A DNA stretch of 64,000 nt, taken from NCBI RefSeq assembly GCF_019669985.1, contig NZ_AP019782.1, positions 984,501 to 1,048,500 of the forward strand, given 5' to 3'. Shown one piece after another: positions 1 to 8,772 of the stretch (within the stretch, counting starts at the first letter, position 1; every line of letters starts with the position of its first letter). This DNA comes from Methylogaea oryzae. GTDB taxonomy: Bacteria; Pseudomonadota; Gammaproteobacteria; Methylococcales; Methylococcaceae. A program made the position numbers and the translations under genes. Under the pieces are notes generated by a model that was given only the letters and a program-made list of their open reading frames with translations, made no database searches and was not told where the DNA came from.

Positions 1-72
1 CCGGTCGGTGAGCTGGATCAGCTCGGCCTCACCGTAGCGGTCGATCAGGTCTTGCTTGACGGCGTAGGCCAC
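1..72 (-). CDS. DUF1320 / Mu gp36-like protein, N-terminal fragment
   Basis: An open frame starts at a GTG (position 72), three bases after the stop of the preceding gene, and runs off the left edge. The 24 visible residues begin MAYAVKQDLIDRYGEAELIQ (GTG read as Met), which is the characteristic N-terminus of the DUF1320 family, the Mu gp36 homologues encoded after the capsid genes. In this family the protein is thought to act in head-tail joining, but its role is not firmly established. Only the first part is visible. Confidence 0.75.
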   Translation of the reverse strand, partial: MAYAVKQDLIDRYGEAELIQLTDR

Positions 73-75
73 GGC

Positions 76-291
76 TTAGACCTCGGCAGCGATTTCGATA
101 TCTTCCACCACCAACATCGGTTCGGCCCTGAGCGCGGCGATCTCTTCCTTGCTGAAGTTGGCGGCGGGCAGTTCGATGGGCGCGGTTGACCAGTTCCAGC
201 CGGCGCGGCGGAAGCCTTCCCGCTTGGCGGTGACGCGCAGGCCGGGAGCTTTTTCGGCGGCCTTGGGTTTGGGGTCTTTCTGTTCTGCCAT
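76..291 (-). CDS. Mu-like FluMu gp35 N-terminal domain protein
   Basis: This 71-residue protein contains the FRRAG-x-W motif (residues 27-33) typical of the FluMu N-terminal domain family found in Haemophilus FluMu gp35. Residues 1-20 are charged and lysine-rich, and the C-terminus is acidic. It lies between the major capsid gene and the gp36-like gene, the expected place for gp35. A molecular role is not established; the position implies virion assembly. The family call is good, the function open. Confidence 0.7.
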   Translation of the reverse strand: MAEQKDPKPKAAEKAPGLRVTAKREGFRRAGWNWSTAPIELPAANFSKEEIAALRAEPMLVVEDIEIAAEV

Positions 292-363
292 GATCGTGTC
301 CTGTGGGTTCGTGCTTACCCGGCGCGGATCAGCGCGCCAGGCCTGCCTATCGTCGAAGGGTTA

Positions 364-1404
364 TTAGGTCGTGCCGTCGGAACCGAAGGCCAGCTGCCAG
401 AAGCCGTATCCGCCAGCCGCGCGGGCCTCGGCGCCGAACTTGAACATCTTGCGGGTGAACACGTCGTCGGCTTGCGGGTCGGTCTGCTGCACGAATACCG
501 GCGCCTTGCGCTCCTGGTACAAGAAGGGCTTCACCGGTTTGGTGGTATCCAACAGGAACCAGGCGGTGTCGGAACTCAGACGAGCGTCCACCACTACGGT
601 GGCCGTTCCCTTGTAGGGGTTCGGCTTGCCGTCTTCCAGGCGGTCCACGGTCATCAGGGCGTTGGCGGTGTCTTCCAGAGCGGGCGGGACCAACAGAATG
701 TTGGGCGTGATGTTCAGCGGGCGGCCTTCGTCGTCCTTGAACTTCTTCATGGCCGTGCGATAGGCGCCATAGCTGGCCTGGGCCGCCGCCAGGGTGGCCG
801 CGCTCAGCGCCTTGGTGCCCTTGTTGGCGACGCTGGCCCCGGCTACCAGATGATCGGTATCGAAGAAGTATTGACCGTCGAAGCAGGGCGACGTAAAGCC
901 GTTGTTGACCAAGTCGAAGACGATCTCGTCCGGCAGCTGGGCGGCGGAGAAGCCGGCCATCTGCGCCTGGGGACCGTAAATCCCCAAGTTGTCGTCCTCC
1001 ATATCGTTGCGGTTGACCTCGACGGTGGCCTCCCAGTCGTCGTTGACGATGGTATAGGTGAAGCCCGCCAGGGATTTGATGGCCTTTTCGCCGATCCACT
1101 TGCGCATCCTCGGGAAGGTGGACAGCCACTTGTAATCGTTCTGGCCGGAGGTAGACGGCACCTTCATGGCGATCTTCTGCCACTGGCCGGTCGTCGCGCT
1201 GAACGCGTTGTTGAACGTCGTCTTGAGGCTGATGAACAGGGTGTTCAGGTTATCCCGGTTCACGATCAGCCCGGCCAGGGCTATGTTGGGGGCGATCAGT
1301 TCGCCCGAATCCGGCGACATGTGCCAGTCGGGGACGGCGCCGAAGCCAGCGATGGCGAAAAGGCTGGCGGCGAAGAGTAGCAGCAGCGTGACGGACTTCT
1401 TCAT
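364..1404 (-). CDS. Major head subunit, Mu gpT family, with signal-like N-terminus
   Basis: This 346-residue protein is the main capsid protein. The gpT-like region starts near residue 46 (LIVNRDNLNTL, then a KTTFNNAF stretch like the N-terminus of Mu gpT) and continues to the end. Ahead of it is an unusual extension: two lysines, a hydrophobic run at residues 4-23 and small residues near 22-24, resembling a secretory signal peptide. The ATG at 1404 has AGGA about 9 bases upstream, so the long form is probably translated. Mu gpT itself starts at the equivalent of residue 46. The gene also contains the protospacer-like match (920-951) to a CRISPR spacer in this window. Confidence 0.9.
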   Translation of the reverse strand: MKKSVTLLLLFAASLFAIAGFGAVPDWHMSPDSGELIAPNIALAGLIVNRDNLNTLFISLKTTFNNAFSATTGQWQKIAMKVPSTSGQNDYKWLSTFPRMRKWIGEKAIKSLAGFTYTIVNDDWEATVEVNRNDMEDDNLGIYGPQAQMAGFSAAQLPDEIVFDLVNNGFTSPCFDGQYFFDTDHLVAGASVANKGTKALSAATLAAAQASYGAYRTAMKKFKDDEGRPLNITPNILLVPPALEDTANALMTVDRLEDGKPNPYKGTATVVVDARLSSDTAWFLLDTTKPVKPFLYQERKAPVFVQQTDPQADDVFTRKMFKFGAEARAAGGYGFWQLAFGSDGTT

Positions 1405-1445
1405 GGTGTGATCCTGTTTAGGAGGTTGATCTTGGCCGGGTCTGT

Positions 1446-1844
1446 TTAGTAAACCCAGACGCCGTCGCTATCCACGCCGACCACGATGCCGGCGGCGGAG
1501 CGCGTGTTGGTGCCGTTGGTGGCGGCCACGGTCTGGTCGTCGACGATGTAGCAGGTCTTGCCCAGGCTGGCCTGGGTGACGGCGTCGGCGCCGGAGTTCA
1601 GCCACTTGAACGCCTTGCGGCGGCGGACTTTCACGGTCTTGGCACCGTCGGCGCCGGTGTTGTTGACGTTCTCCTCGGCACGGCCCAGGTAGGTCAGCGT
1701 GGTGGAGGTGGCGCCGGGGGTGGCGTAGCCGGTGGCATTGGCGGCCACCAGGGCGCCGGCGTAGATGTGGACGGCGGTGGCGACGGGAACCTGGATCAGT
1801 TCGCCGTCCTTCATGGGGGTGTCGCGGTCGGCTGCAAGTGCCAT
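1446..1844 (-). CDS. Putative capsid decoration/cement protein
   Basis: This 132-residue protein lies between the scaffold/protease gene (gpI) and the capsid gene (gpT). Its early segment, MKDGELIQVPVATAVHIYAG, reads like the start of a small phage capsid cement protein: a request for a tag or label region followed by a beta-rich, Ala/Thr/Gly-rich body. The rest is rich in short beta-type segments with few charges. The position and composition suggest a protein that coats or stabilises the head. The family was judged by eye, so a generic structural role is as far as this goes. Confidence 0.6.
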   Translation of the reverse strand: MALAADRDTPMKDGELIQVPVATAVHIYAGALVAANATGYATPGATSTTLTYLGRAEENVNNTGADGAKTVKVRRRKAFKWLNSGADAVTQASLGKTCYIVDDQTVAATNGTNTRSAAGIVVGVDSDGVWVY

Positions 1845-1876
1845 GGGATTCTCCCTAAGTGGTTAACGCGATGGGG

Positions 1877-2950
1877 TTAAGCCTGGGCGGCCAGGGTTGC
1901 CTGGTAGTCCTCGGCGGAGATACCCAGCTGGGAACAAATCGCCAGCTGGTCGGCGCTCAGCGCGTCGGCCTTGCCTTCGGGCGGCTTGCCGCCGGTTTGC
2001 GTGCCGGTCAGAGCGGCGATGGGCTGGGCCACGTCCAGGTAAGCCGTGAGCGCCGCCAAGGGCTGGGCGCGCCAGTAGGCCTCCTGGGCCGCCAGGATGC
2101 GGCCGTCGGACAACGCCGCCGTCATCAACCGGTCGCGCTCGCCGCCTTCCACTTTCGCGGTGAGCGCGGCCAGTTCGTTTTGCACCTGGGCGTGCTGTTC
2201 CATGGGCACGTACTTGGCCGGGTCCGGGCTGGCGCTCTTGAGGGCAGCGATCTCGGCGGACTGGGCGTTGAACACGCCGAGCAGGCCGGAAGCGGCGGCC
2301 TCTGCGGGCGCGTTGGCGATGATGGCCTTCATCTTGTCGATCTGGGCCAGCACTTCTTGTTTGGTGCTCGTCAGCGGTAGGTTGAGCAGGTAGCAAAGCG
2401 CCTGCATCAAATCATCAGCGTCCATAGCGGTCTCCGGGGTTGAAGTGGAAAGGGCGGCGGTGGCGGCGGCAACGGCGGCCATGCCGTCGATGGCCGGGTT
2501 ATTGGTCAAGGCGACGATCAACAGCTCCAGCGGGGCGCCGGTGGTGCGGTCGTAGCGGAACACGGGGGACAGGTAGCGGTATTCGCCGGCGGCGATCATG
2601 GCGGCGGCGCGCTCGGTCCATTCGCAGGTCGTCGCCCATAGGCCGTCGGCGCGCCATTCCAAGCTGGCGGCGGCGATCCAACCGGCGGCCGGGGCCGGCT
2701 GGCCGTTTTGCGCGGCCAGCAGGGTCTGGTGCTCGTAGTCCACCACCAGCGGGTTGATGCGCTGGGCGGCCAGGGCGATCAACGCGGCGGCGGCCTGGTC
2801 GTTCAGGGTCCACGGCCCGGCGCCGGCCAGGGCGCCGCGCGGCGCGTCGAAGGTGCCGGCGGGAAAAATCTGAATAGCGCCGTCCACCTGCTGCAACGCG
2901 ACGGTGCAGACAGCTACGGGGGAAGCGGCTTGGGATTTAGTTTTTGCCAT
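1877..2950 (-). CDS. Mu gpI-like prohead protease/scaffold
   Basis: This 357-residue protein corresponds to Mu gpI. The N-terminal half (to about residue 170) carries the Mu protease-like pattern, with VVDYEHQTLLA near residues 84-94. The C-terminal half is Ala/Gln/Glu-rich, as expected of a scaffold. In Mu, the scaffold Z is made from an internal in-frame start; here an internal Met starts MDADDLMQA at about residue 194 and could serve the same role. An ATG three codons upstream (2959) is an alternative start; neither has a strong ribosome site. It is the first gene of the capsid module I-cement-T. Confidence 0.85.
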   Translation of the reverse strand: MAKTKSQAASPVAVCTVALQQVDGAIQIFPAGTFDAPRGALAGAGPWTLNDQAAAALIALAAQRINPLVVDYEHQTLLAAQNGQPAPAAGWIAAASLEWRADGLWATTCEWTERAAAMIAAGEYRYLSPVFRYDRTTGAPLELLIVALTNNPAIDGMAAVAAATAALSTSTPETAMDADDLMQALCYLLNLPLTSTKQEVLAQIDKMKAIIANAPAEAAASGLLGVFNAQSAEIAALKSASPDPAKYVPMEQHAQVQNELAALTAKVEGGERDRLMTAALSDGRILAAQEAYWRAQPLAALTAYLDVAQPIAALTGTQTGGKPPEGKADALSADQLAICSQLGISAEDYQATLAAQA

Positions 2951-3174
2951 GGGCCGCATTCTGGGGATGCGGCGCGGCGGGGTTAACCCGGAAGGGGTTC
3001 CGGTGCCGATGATGGAGGGTAGCGATGCCGTCCGGGGAGAATCCCCTCATGGCATATAACGAGTCTGGCGTTAAACCCGCGTTAAAACGCCCGTCAGTCG
3101 ATTTTCCCGTTTTGCCCGGCCCGCTTGCCGCGCCTTGATGACATAGCCGGCGTCACGGCCGTCTAAGGGAAGAA

Positions 3175-3708
3175 TCATGCAGCAGGCGTGGACAGATACG
3201 TCTGCACGATTTCCAGCACCTCTCGCTCGTCGGCATCGGAGATGCCCAGGAACGGTCTCGCCGGGATGTTGCCCCAGGGGATGGGGAAGCCTTTCTGCGT
3301 GCCGGCGCTGCCCTGGAACGTCCCCAGGCCGTGCTTCCTGACGCGGCCGATCTGCGAATAGCGGCCGAACTCGCCCATCTTGGCGCCGAACTGCTGGGTG
3401 GCGGCGTATTCCATGGGCGAGCCGATTTCCACGGCGTCGTCGCCGATCAACTGCCAATCAATGGTATCCATCAAGTTGCCGGTCTCGCCGGTCAACGGCC
3501 GTGTGCCTTTCTTGCGGGCCAGGGTTGTTGGACGATTCGCTTCCCACGGGGTTCCATCCGGCGCCGTGGTGGTTTCGAAGCGGCGCTTGGTGGAATCCGC
3601 CAAGGCTTCGCCGATCTGCTTCAACGCCGGCGCCATATTCGTGGCGCGGCGCTCCAGCTCGCGGAGCGCCTCTTGCACCTGGCGGTTGTCGATCTCTATG
3701 CTGATCAT
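3175..3708 (-). CDS. Phage virion morphogenesis protein, Mu gpG family
   Basis: This 177-residue protein matches the phage virion morphogenesis (tail completion, gpS/gpG) family. It has an alpha-helical N-terminus, a DSTKRRFETTTAPDG segment, PLTGETGNLMD, and the EYAATQQFGAK motif typical of the family. It acts in tail completion or head-tail connection during assembly. It follows gpF after a 111-bp gap and precedes gpI after a 224-bp stretch in which no gene is recognisable (a short GC palindrome sits near 2987-3003). Confidence 0.85.
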   Translation of the reverse strand: MISIEIDNRQVQEALRELERRATNMAPALKQIGEALADSTKRRFETTTAPDGTPWEANRPTTLARKKGTRPLTGETGNLMDTIDWQLIGDDAVEIGSPMEYAATQQFGAKMGEFGRYSQIGRVRKHGLGTFQGSAGTQKGFPIPWGNIPARPFLGISDADEREVLEIVQTYLSTPAA

Positions 3709-3819
3709 GGCTTATACTTTATGCAGGCCGTCCGCGAACGGTGAATCTCCCCGCCGTAGGTGTTCCCGCAAGGGAAAACAGACCGGAAGTGGGAAACCGG
3801 GAGTCCCACCCGGACGGCT

Positions 3820-5088
3820 TCACCACTCATCCTTCAGAATTTCCCCGCCCGCGCGCGTTACCTTCCGTAGCTGGCTTGCCGCGTCGGATTCGTTGCTGCG
3901 CCGGAACGATTTCAAGAAAACCGCCTTGCCGCTCTTGGTCCGTTGCAGAATGGCAACGTACACCTTGCTGCCCCGGTGAATGAATAGGGTGTATTCGTCC
4001 TGATCGCGCAAGATGCGCTGCGCTTCTTCGATGGTCGTCTGGGCCTTGGCGTATTCAGCGGCGGTAAAGTCCTGCCCCTGGCGGGACACCGCTTGCTTGG
4101 CCAGGTCGTAATCCGACAGCGTTACCGTGGCTGTCGTGGCGCCTAAAAGCGCCTTGGCGTCGTCGTCGAGTACGGCCACGGGGAACCGCTCGCCTTTTGC
4201 GGCCACAGCCCGCGCCGCCTCCTGCTTGGCCGAACGGCCCGTGTATTTGTCCGCTTCCGCCAACGCCGCCTGGACGATGCGGTTATGCCAATGGGTGAAA
4301 ACCTCGCTGTTGACCAGCGCCTGGGTATTCGCCCGCGCCAATTGCCACGGCGCCGCGTCCTGTTTGTCGATGACCGCCCTCAGCAAATGGGCGATGGACT
4401 GGCCGGGCGCATAGTCCCAGCCGTAGTCCACGCCGCGGGGAATGCTGTGCACCTCGCCCCAGCGGTCCACCTTCTCCCAGGTGCCGTCATCCGGCGCAGT
4501 ATCGCGCCCCGGCGTTGACTCCGCCACGGCGGTGACGCGGCAGCGGCAGCCCCAGCCGCAGGGCGGGAAATGCGCCAGCCACCAGGGATCGTCATGGCGC
4601 AGCGTTAACCCGGACCAGGCCACGTGCAACGGCCTGGGATGCGTCACCGTGTCGTTGTGGACGTATTTCCAATAGGGCCGGCTTTTCAGCAAGTCCGGGT
4701 CGTTCAGCTGCGCCCAGCGGCCGGCGGCATAGCTGGCGGACATGTTGGTCTTGTAGATCACGCGGGTGCGCCAGTCGCGCTCGCCCTTGTAGGCCCAGCC
4801 GTGCTTTTCGACGATGCCGTCGAACTGCTCCCGGAACCACTGGATGCTCTTGCCCTCGCTGATGGCCCGGTCCACGGCGCCGCGCAGGTCGGCCAACAGG
4901 TCCGCCTTCATGGCGCCGGCGACGACGAAGGAGCGGTCGTGCTGGGCCTGGAGGATATCGTCGTAATGGCGGGTGGGCAGGTCGAGCTTTTGCTGGAAAA
5001 AGGCGATCTGTTCTTGGAACGGCAGATTGAACGGCCCGTCGCCCCGCGCGTTGAAGCCCGCTCCATCCTGCCCGAGCTTTAACGGCAT
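3820..5088 (-). CDS. Head morphogenesis protein, Mu gpF family, with C-terminal nuclease-like domain
   Basis: The protein has 422 residues. Residues about 60-230 form the Phage Mu F domain, including the RVIYKTNMSASYAAGRW stretch, HPRPLH and the PPCGWGCRCRV cysteine motif near the domain end. Residues about 290-422 look like a barnase/EndoU/ColE5/RelE-type nuclease fold (PBECR class), ending in VYVAILQRTKSGKAVFLKSF. That fusion is known in other phage F proteins, where it has been proposed to act on host nucleic acid after delivery; here it is inferred from the sequence. The start ATG overlaps the portal stop codon (TAATG). Confidence 0.85.
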   Translation of the reverse strand: MPLKLGQDGAGFNARGDGPFNLPFQEQIAFFQQKLDLPTRHYDDILQAQHDRSFVVAGAMKADLLADLRGAVDRAISEGKSIQWFREQFDGIVEKHGWAYKGERDWRTRVIYKTNMSASYAAGRWAQLNDPDLLKSRPYWKYVHNDTVTHPRPLHVAWSGLTLRHDDPWWLAHFPPCGWGCRCRVTAVAESTPGRDTAPDDGTWEKVDRWGEVHSIPRGVDYGWDYAPGQSIAHLLRAVIDKQDAAPWQLARANTQALVNSEVFTHWHNRIVQAALAEADKYTGRSAKQEAARAVAAKGERFPVAVLDDDAKALLGATTATVTLSDYDLAKQAVSRQGQDFTAAEYAKAQTTIEEAQRILRDQDEYTLFIHRGSKVYVAILQRTKSGKAVFLKSFRRSNESDAASQLRKVTRAGGEILKDEW

Positions 5089-6680
5089 TATTCGCCCCGC
5101 GATACGTCAAACCGCCCGGCCAGGTCGGCGCAGGCGAAGGCGGTTTGCAGCACCTTGGTCAAGTCTTCGGACGGCAGGTCGCCATACAGCCCCAGCAGAT
5201 CGTCGCGTAACGCCGCCAGGCTTTCGGCGCCGTCCACCGCCTGGCGGATGCGGTCCAGCATGGCCTTGAGCGGATCGGCGGCGCCGGTTTGCAGCTGCTC
5301 GGACAGGGCCGTCACCGGCGTAGGATCGCCATCGACCTCGGTTGTGGGCGCGGCCGACAGCGCGGCCGTGGCGGTGGCCGTGTCTTGCGGTGGTTTAGGC
5401 TGAGCGGTGCCCGGCGCTTGCAGCACCGCCTCGCCGTCTTTTGGCTGCGGAATCTTCAGCCGGCTGTGCGCCCAATTCGTCGGGATTTGCATGATCGGCG
5501 CCAGCTTTGGCAAGGCGTCGGCGAACAGTGACAAATCTTCCGCTTCGGAGGTGTCGAAGACGAAGCGCGGGCAGCGGCGCAGGGTGACGGGGCGCCGGCT
5601 GTTCAGTTGCAGCAGCGGGAACACCAGGTCGCGGGTGAGGCTGGCGGCGATCTGCGGCGCGTCCGAGGAGGTGAGCTTTTGCAGGGCGTCGGCGTGGACA
5701 CGCCCCAGGGCATTGGTGCTGCTCTTGCCGTCCGCCTGGCTGTTGAGCGTGCCGCCGGTGATGAGCTTGGACGCGGTCTTGTCGCAATACTCCACCATGG
5801 CCATGAACGGGTCCGCGTTGCCCTCGGCGGCGGCCTCGAAGGCGATCTCCATGCCCTCGGGGATGATGCCGCCGGCGTTGTGGCCGATGGACATGATGGC
5901 GTTCAGCAGCGTGCGCTTTTCTTCCTCGCTGGCGCCGCTGCGGTATTTGCCCAGCCGCATCGGAATGCCGAAGATTTCCAACAACTCCGCCAAGTCGCCC
6001 AGCGCGTACTGCTTCAGCAGGAAGGTCACTGCCAACGCTCGGAACAGGCCGCGCCGCGCCAGCATGCCCGGCTTGGCCTGATGGCGGTGGACGATCCAGC
6101 CGAAGGGCTGCAAGGTGTCGCCGGCCACCGCTTGGCCGTCCGGCCAGCTCTGTACGTTGGTGGAGCGCAGCAGTAGGGTCTTGCGATCCGGCGCCACCAC
6201 AAACCAGTCGTGGGGCTGGAGGTCCAGCGATACCGGCAACCATTGGCCCTCGCTGTTGTCCCACTCGATTTCCGCGCAAGCGAAGCCGTGGCCGATGCCG
6301 GTGGCGAGGTTCGCCAGCAATTGCGGGAAGCCCGGCAGCTGCTCGATCAACGCCTTGGCCAGGGCCGCGTCGGCCTCTTCGTCCGCGCTGGCGTCCGCCG
6401 GCGGTTGAATATCCCAGTCCAGGGCCGGGATGGGCAGGATGCGCTTGGCCATTTCGCTGGCGATGTGGCCGTCCTGTTCCTCCATGTCGGCAAACAGCTC
6501 GCTCTGCGCCTGGATGTCGCCGCGCTCGGCTTCGTCCAGTATCTGCTTGAGACGGGCCGGCGTCAGCCTGCGGCCGGGATGGTCGGCCCATTGCCGTTGC
6601 AGCCAAGCGGTGCGAGCAGTCTGCGGCGCCTGGATGTCGGCGGTTTTGATGGGGTTGCCGTGTTGGTCGAGGATGGCCAT
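5088..6680 (-). CDS. Portal protein, Mu gp29 / DUF935 family
   Basis: This 530-residue DUF935 protein is the expected portal of a Mu-like phage, forming the head vertex through which DNA passes. The N-terminus MAILDQHGNPI and the conserved central region (a GKYRSGASEEEK segment, then NADPFMAMVEYCDK and SKLITGGTLNSQADGKSS) are diagnostic. The C-terminal 100 residues are Pro/Ala/Thr-rich then helical. It begins two bases after the terminase stop and overlaps the gpF start, so the three genes are probably translationally coupled. Confidence 0.9.
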   Translation of the reverse strand: MAILDQHGNPIKTADIQAPQTARTAWLQRQWADHPGRRLTPARLKQILDEAERGDIQAQSELFADMEEQDGHIASEMAKRILPIPALDWDIQPPADASADEEADAALAKALIEQLPGFPQLLANLATGIGHGFACAEIEWDNSEGQWLPVSLDLQPHDWFVVAPDRKTLLLRSTNVQSWPDGQAVAGDTLQPFGWIVHRHQAKPGMLARRGLFRALAVTFLLKQYALGDLAELLEIFGIPMRLGKYRSGASEEEKRTLLNAIMSIGHNAGGIIPEGMEIAFEAAAEGNADPFMAMVEYCDKTASKLITGGTLNSQADGKSSTNALGRVHADALQKLTSSDAPQIAASLTRDLVFPLLQLNSRRPVTLRRCPRFVFDTSEAEDLSLFADALPKLAPIMQIPTNWAHSRLKIPQPKDGEAVLQAPGTAQPKPPQDTATATAALSAAPTTEVDGDPTPVTALSEQLQTGAADPLKAMLDRIRQAVDGAESLAALRDDLLGLYGDLPSEDLTKVLQTAFACADLAGRFDVSRGE

Positions 6681-6682
6681 GG

Positions 6683-8332
6683 TTAGTATCGGCGGCTGTA
6701 GTCGGGAAGGTCGTCATGACGGCCGCCACTACCAGCAGAGCCGTGGCGACCGGGGAGCGCGGTGAATTCGATAGCGCCAAAGCCCGACACCGCCGCCATC
6801 CACAGCATATGCAGCGCGTCCGGGCCGTCGTCGTGATCCGCTTTAGGGAAGTGGCGCAGCTGCTCGATGAGGGTGTGTTGGCTGGGGTGCAGGCGGATCA
6901 GGCCGTTGACCATGTGCGGTTGCAGGCTTTCGATGCGCAGCAGCTTGTCGGTGCTGGGCGTGACGGCGCGGGCGGGTACCGGGATGCCGCGGGCGGCGGA
7001 GCGCTTGACCAGCTCGGAGCGTAGGAACTCCTGGAACTGCACGGTTTCCACCACCCACAACAGGCAGTGGTATTCGGCCTGGAAGGCGATCACGTCTTCG
7101 ATGATGCGGTCCGGCAAGCGCTTGCGGATGGCGGCCTCCACCACGTCCAGGACACCGGTCTGGCGGTTGAAGCCGCCCACCAGCAGGGCCGAAGGGTCGC
7201 GGCTGGCGCCGTGCTTGCCCAGGGACGGGTCGCAGGCGCCGTAGAACACCCATTCGGCCAGGCGGTTGACCCAGAAGGTGATGGCCTTGGCGAAGGGCGC
7301 GTCGTCGTCGGACAGCGGGTCGTTTTGCAGCTCGGAGTCGAAGGAAGCGTGGCCATCGCGGGCGCGGATCTTCATCAGCGCCACCAGCGGGCGGCCGGCG
7401 GGCCAGCTGACCTCGCTGCCCTGGAGCATTTCCTTCTCGCGCAGGGTGTAGAACTCGTCGGCGTCCGGCTCGCCACGGGCGAGCAGGATTTCTTCCCAGC
7501 GGTCCCATAGGTCCATGCGGGCGGGCCAGGCGATCACCGCTTTGAACTTGGCCGACTTCCACAGCGGGTTTTTCAGCAGCCGCGCCAGCACCGAGTCGTA
7601 GTGCAGCACGGTGCCGATGATGATGACGTCGAACTTGTCGCCGGCGCCGCCCAGTTTCAACACCGCCTTGGTCAGCCAGGCTTGCAGCTTGTCGCGCTGT
7701 TCCGGCGTGCGCACGTTGTCGTCGTTTTCCAGGTCGTCGCCGATAAACAGGTCCGGCCGGTAAGGGCCGTGGCGGCGGCCACGGATGCGCTTGCCGCTGC
7801 CGACCGCCTCCACTTTGGCGTTGTTCTTGGTGACGATGACGCCTGCCTGCCACACGCGGCCTTGCCCCGCGACTTCCGGGAAGTCCAGACTTAAGCGCGG
7901 GTTGAACTCCAGCTCGGCCTTGATGGCCTCCAACATGATGGCGGCCTGGTCGAAGGCGTCCATGCCGATGATGGGATAGCGCTTGCGGCCGGTGGCGACG
8001 CACCACAGCAGGAACAGCTGGCTGGTGATGGTGGACTTCGCCTCGCCGCGCGGCGCCGCGATGGCGTCGGTCTCGGCCTTGCCGGAATCGGCGATCTCGG
8101 GGAGGCGCGCGTACAGGTAGTCGTGCAGCCGGCTGTTGGGCTTTTTGACGTAGTGCGGGAAGTAGGTGCGCGCGAAAAACTCGAAATTTTTAACGGCCGT
8201 CTCGCGCCTGGCCAAGCTGGCGGACGGATCCGCATCGAAGCCGTCGCACTCGGCTTCGATGCGCTGGCGGAAGCTGTCCGTGAATTGGGACAGCTCTTTC
8301 AGGAAGGTCTTGGCGGAGGTTTTAGCGACCAC
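6683..8332 (-). CDS. Terminase large subunit, Mu gp28 family
   Basis: This is the DNA-packaging motor and nuclease, 549 residues from a GTG at 8332. That start was chosen because the frame further upstream overlaps the preceding gene deeply, while this GTG sits in an 11-base overlap with the preceding stop, like three other junctions in this prophage. A Walker A-like motif PRGEAKST is at residues 94-101, and an acidic Walker B-like LFIGDDLEND lies in the 180s. The C-terminal nuclease region includes FYGACDPSLGKHG. Mu gp28 homologues package by headful. Confidence 0.9.
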   Translation of the reverse strand: MVAKTSAKTFLKELSQFTDSFRQRIEAECDGFDADPSASLARRETAVKNFEFFARTYFPHYVKKPNSRLHDYLYARLPEIADSGKAETDAIAAPRGEAKSTITSQLFLLWCVATGRKRYPIIGMDAFDQAAIMLEAIKAELEFNPRLSLDFPEVAGQGRVWQAGVIVTKNNAKVEAVGSGKRIRGRRHGPYRPDLFIGDDLENDDNVRTPEQRDKLQAWLTKAVLKLGGAGDKFDVIIIGTVLHYDSVLARLLKNPLWKSAKFKAVIAWPARMDLWDRWEEILLARGEPDADEFYTLREKEMLQGSEVSWPAGRPLVALMKIRARDGHASFDSELQNDPLSDDDAPFAKAITFWVNRLAEWVFYGACDPSLGKHGASRDPSALLVGGFNRQTGVLDVVEAAIRKRLPDRIIEDVIAFQAEYHCLLWVVETVQFQEFLRSELVKRSAARGIPVPARAVTPSTDKLLRIESLQPHMVNGLIRLHPSQHTLIEQLRHFPKADHDDGPDALHMLWMAAVSGFGAIEFTALPGRHGSAGSGGRHDDLPDYSRRY

Positions 8333-8606
8333 GTGCCAACTCCTCGGCCGCCTCGCGCAACGCTTGCGCTTCCCAGGAAGCGGGGTTGCGGAGTTCGGCC
8401 AACGCCTGGACTTCGTCGGCGCAACGCTGCCGCTCATCGGCACGATAGGCGGCCAGCAGCTGGTTGATCCCGCAGCCTTCGAACCAGGCGACCGACCACC
8501 AGCCCCAAATGAAGCGGCGCATGGGACCGTAATGCTCGCGCTTGGGCCGCCAGCGAAACGGCGGCGCCCATTCGAACAGGATGATGCCCGAGCGAAGGTT
8601 AGCCAC
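8322..8606 (-). CDS. Hypothetical small phage protein between gp27 and terminase
   Basis: This 94-residue frame starts at a GTG inside the last codons of the upstream gene (AACGTGGCTAAC) and overlaps the terminase start by 11 bases. The protein is rich in Trp and Arg in its first half (FIWGWWSVAWFEGCG, about residues 30-44) and helical and acidic at the end (EEAELARG-type tail). No family is recognised. Its tight embedding in the packaging operon argues that it is translated. Such genes are absent at this place in Mu itself. Confidence 0.65.
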   Translation of the reverse strand: MANLRSGIILFEWAPPFRWRPKREHYGPMRRFIWGWWSVAWFEGCGINQLLAAYRADERQRCADEVQALAELRNPASWEAQALREAAEELARGR

Positions 8607-8772
8607 GTTCCGACTCCTCACCGAACTGATAGCGAAGCGTCTTGTACATTGACCTATCGGCCCACTCGGGGCTGACAAGCGTCACGAATGCCGCCAACTG
8701 ATAGCACAAGAAACCTTCGATCCGCTTGCGTAGCCCTGACGCCTGCGCCCATTTGCTGGTTGGTTTACCCAC
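8599..8772 (-). CDS. Hypothetical small phage protein
   Basis: This 57-residue frame starts at GTG (GCGCGTGGGTAAACC) within the final codons of gp27 and ends within the first codons of the next gene. The sequence is basic at the start (MGKPTSKWAQASGLRKRIEG) with a short hydrophobic centre, YQLAAFVTLV. No family is recognised. The evidence is the continuous chain of overlapping frames from gp27 to the terminase. Confidence 0.55.
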   Translation of the reverse strand: MGKPTSKWAQASGLRKRIEGFLCYQLAAFVTLVSPEWADRSMYKTLRYQFGEESERG

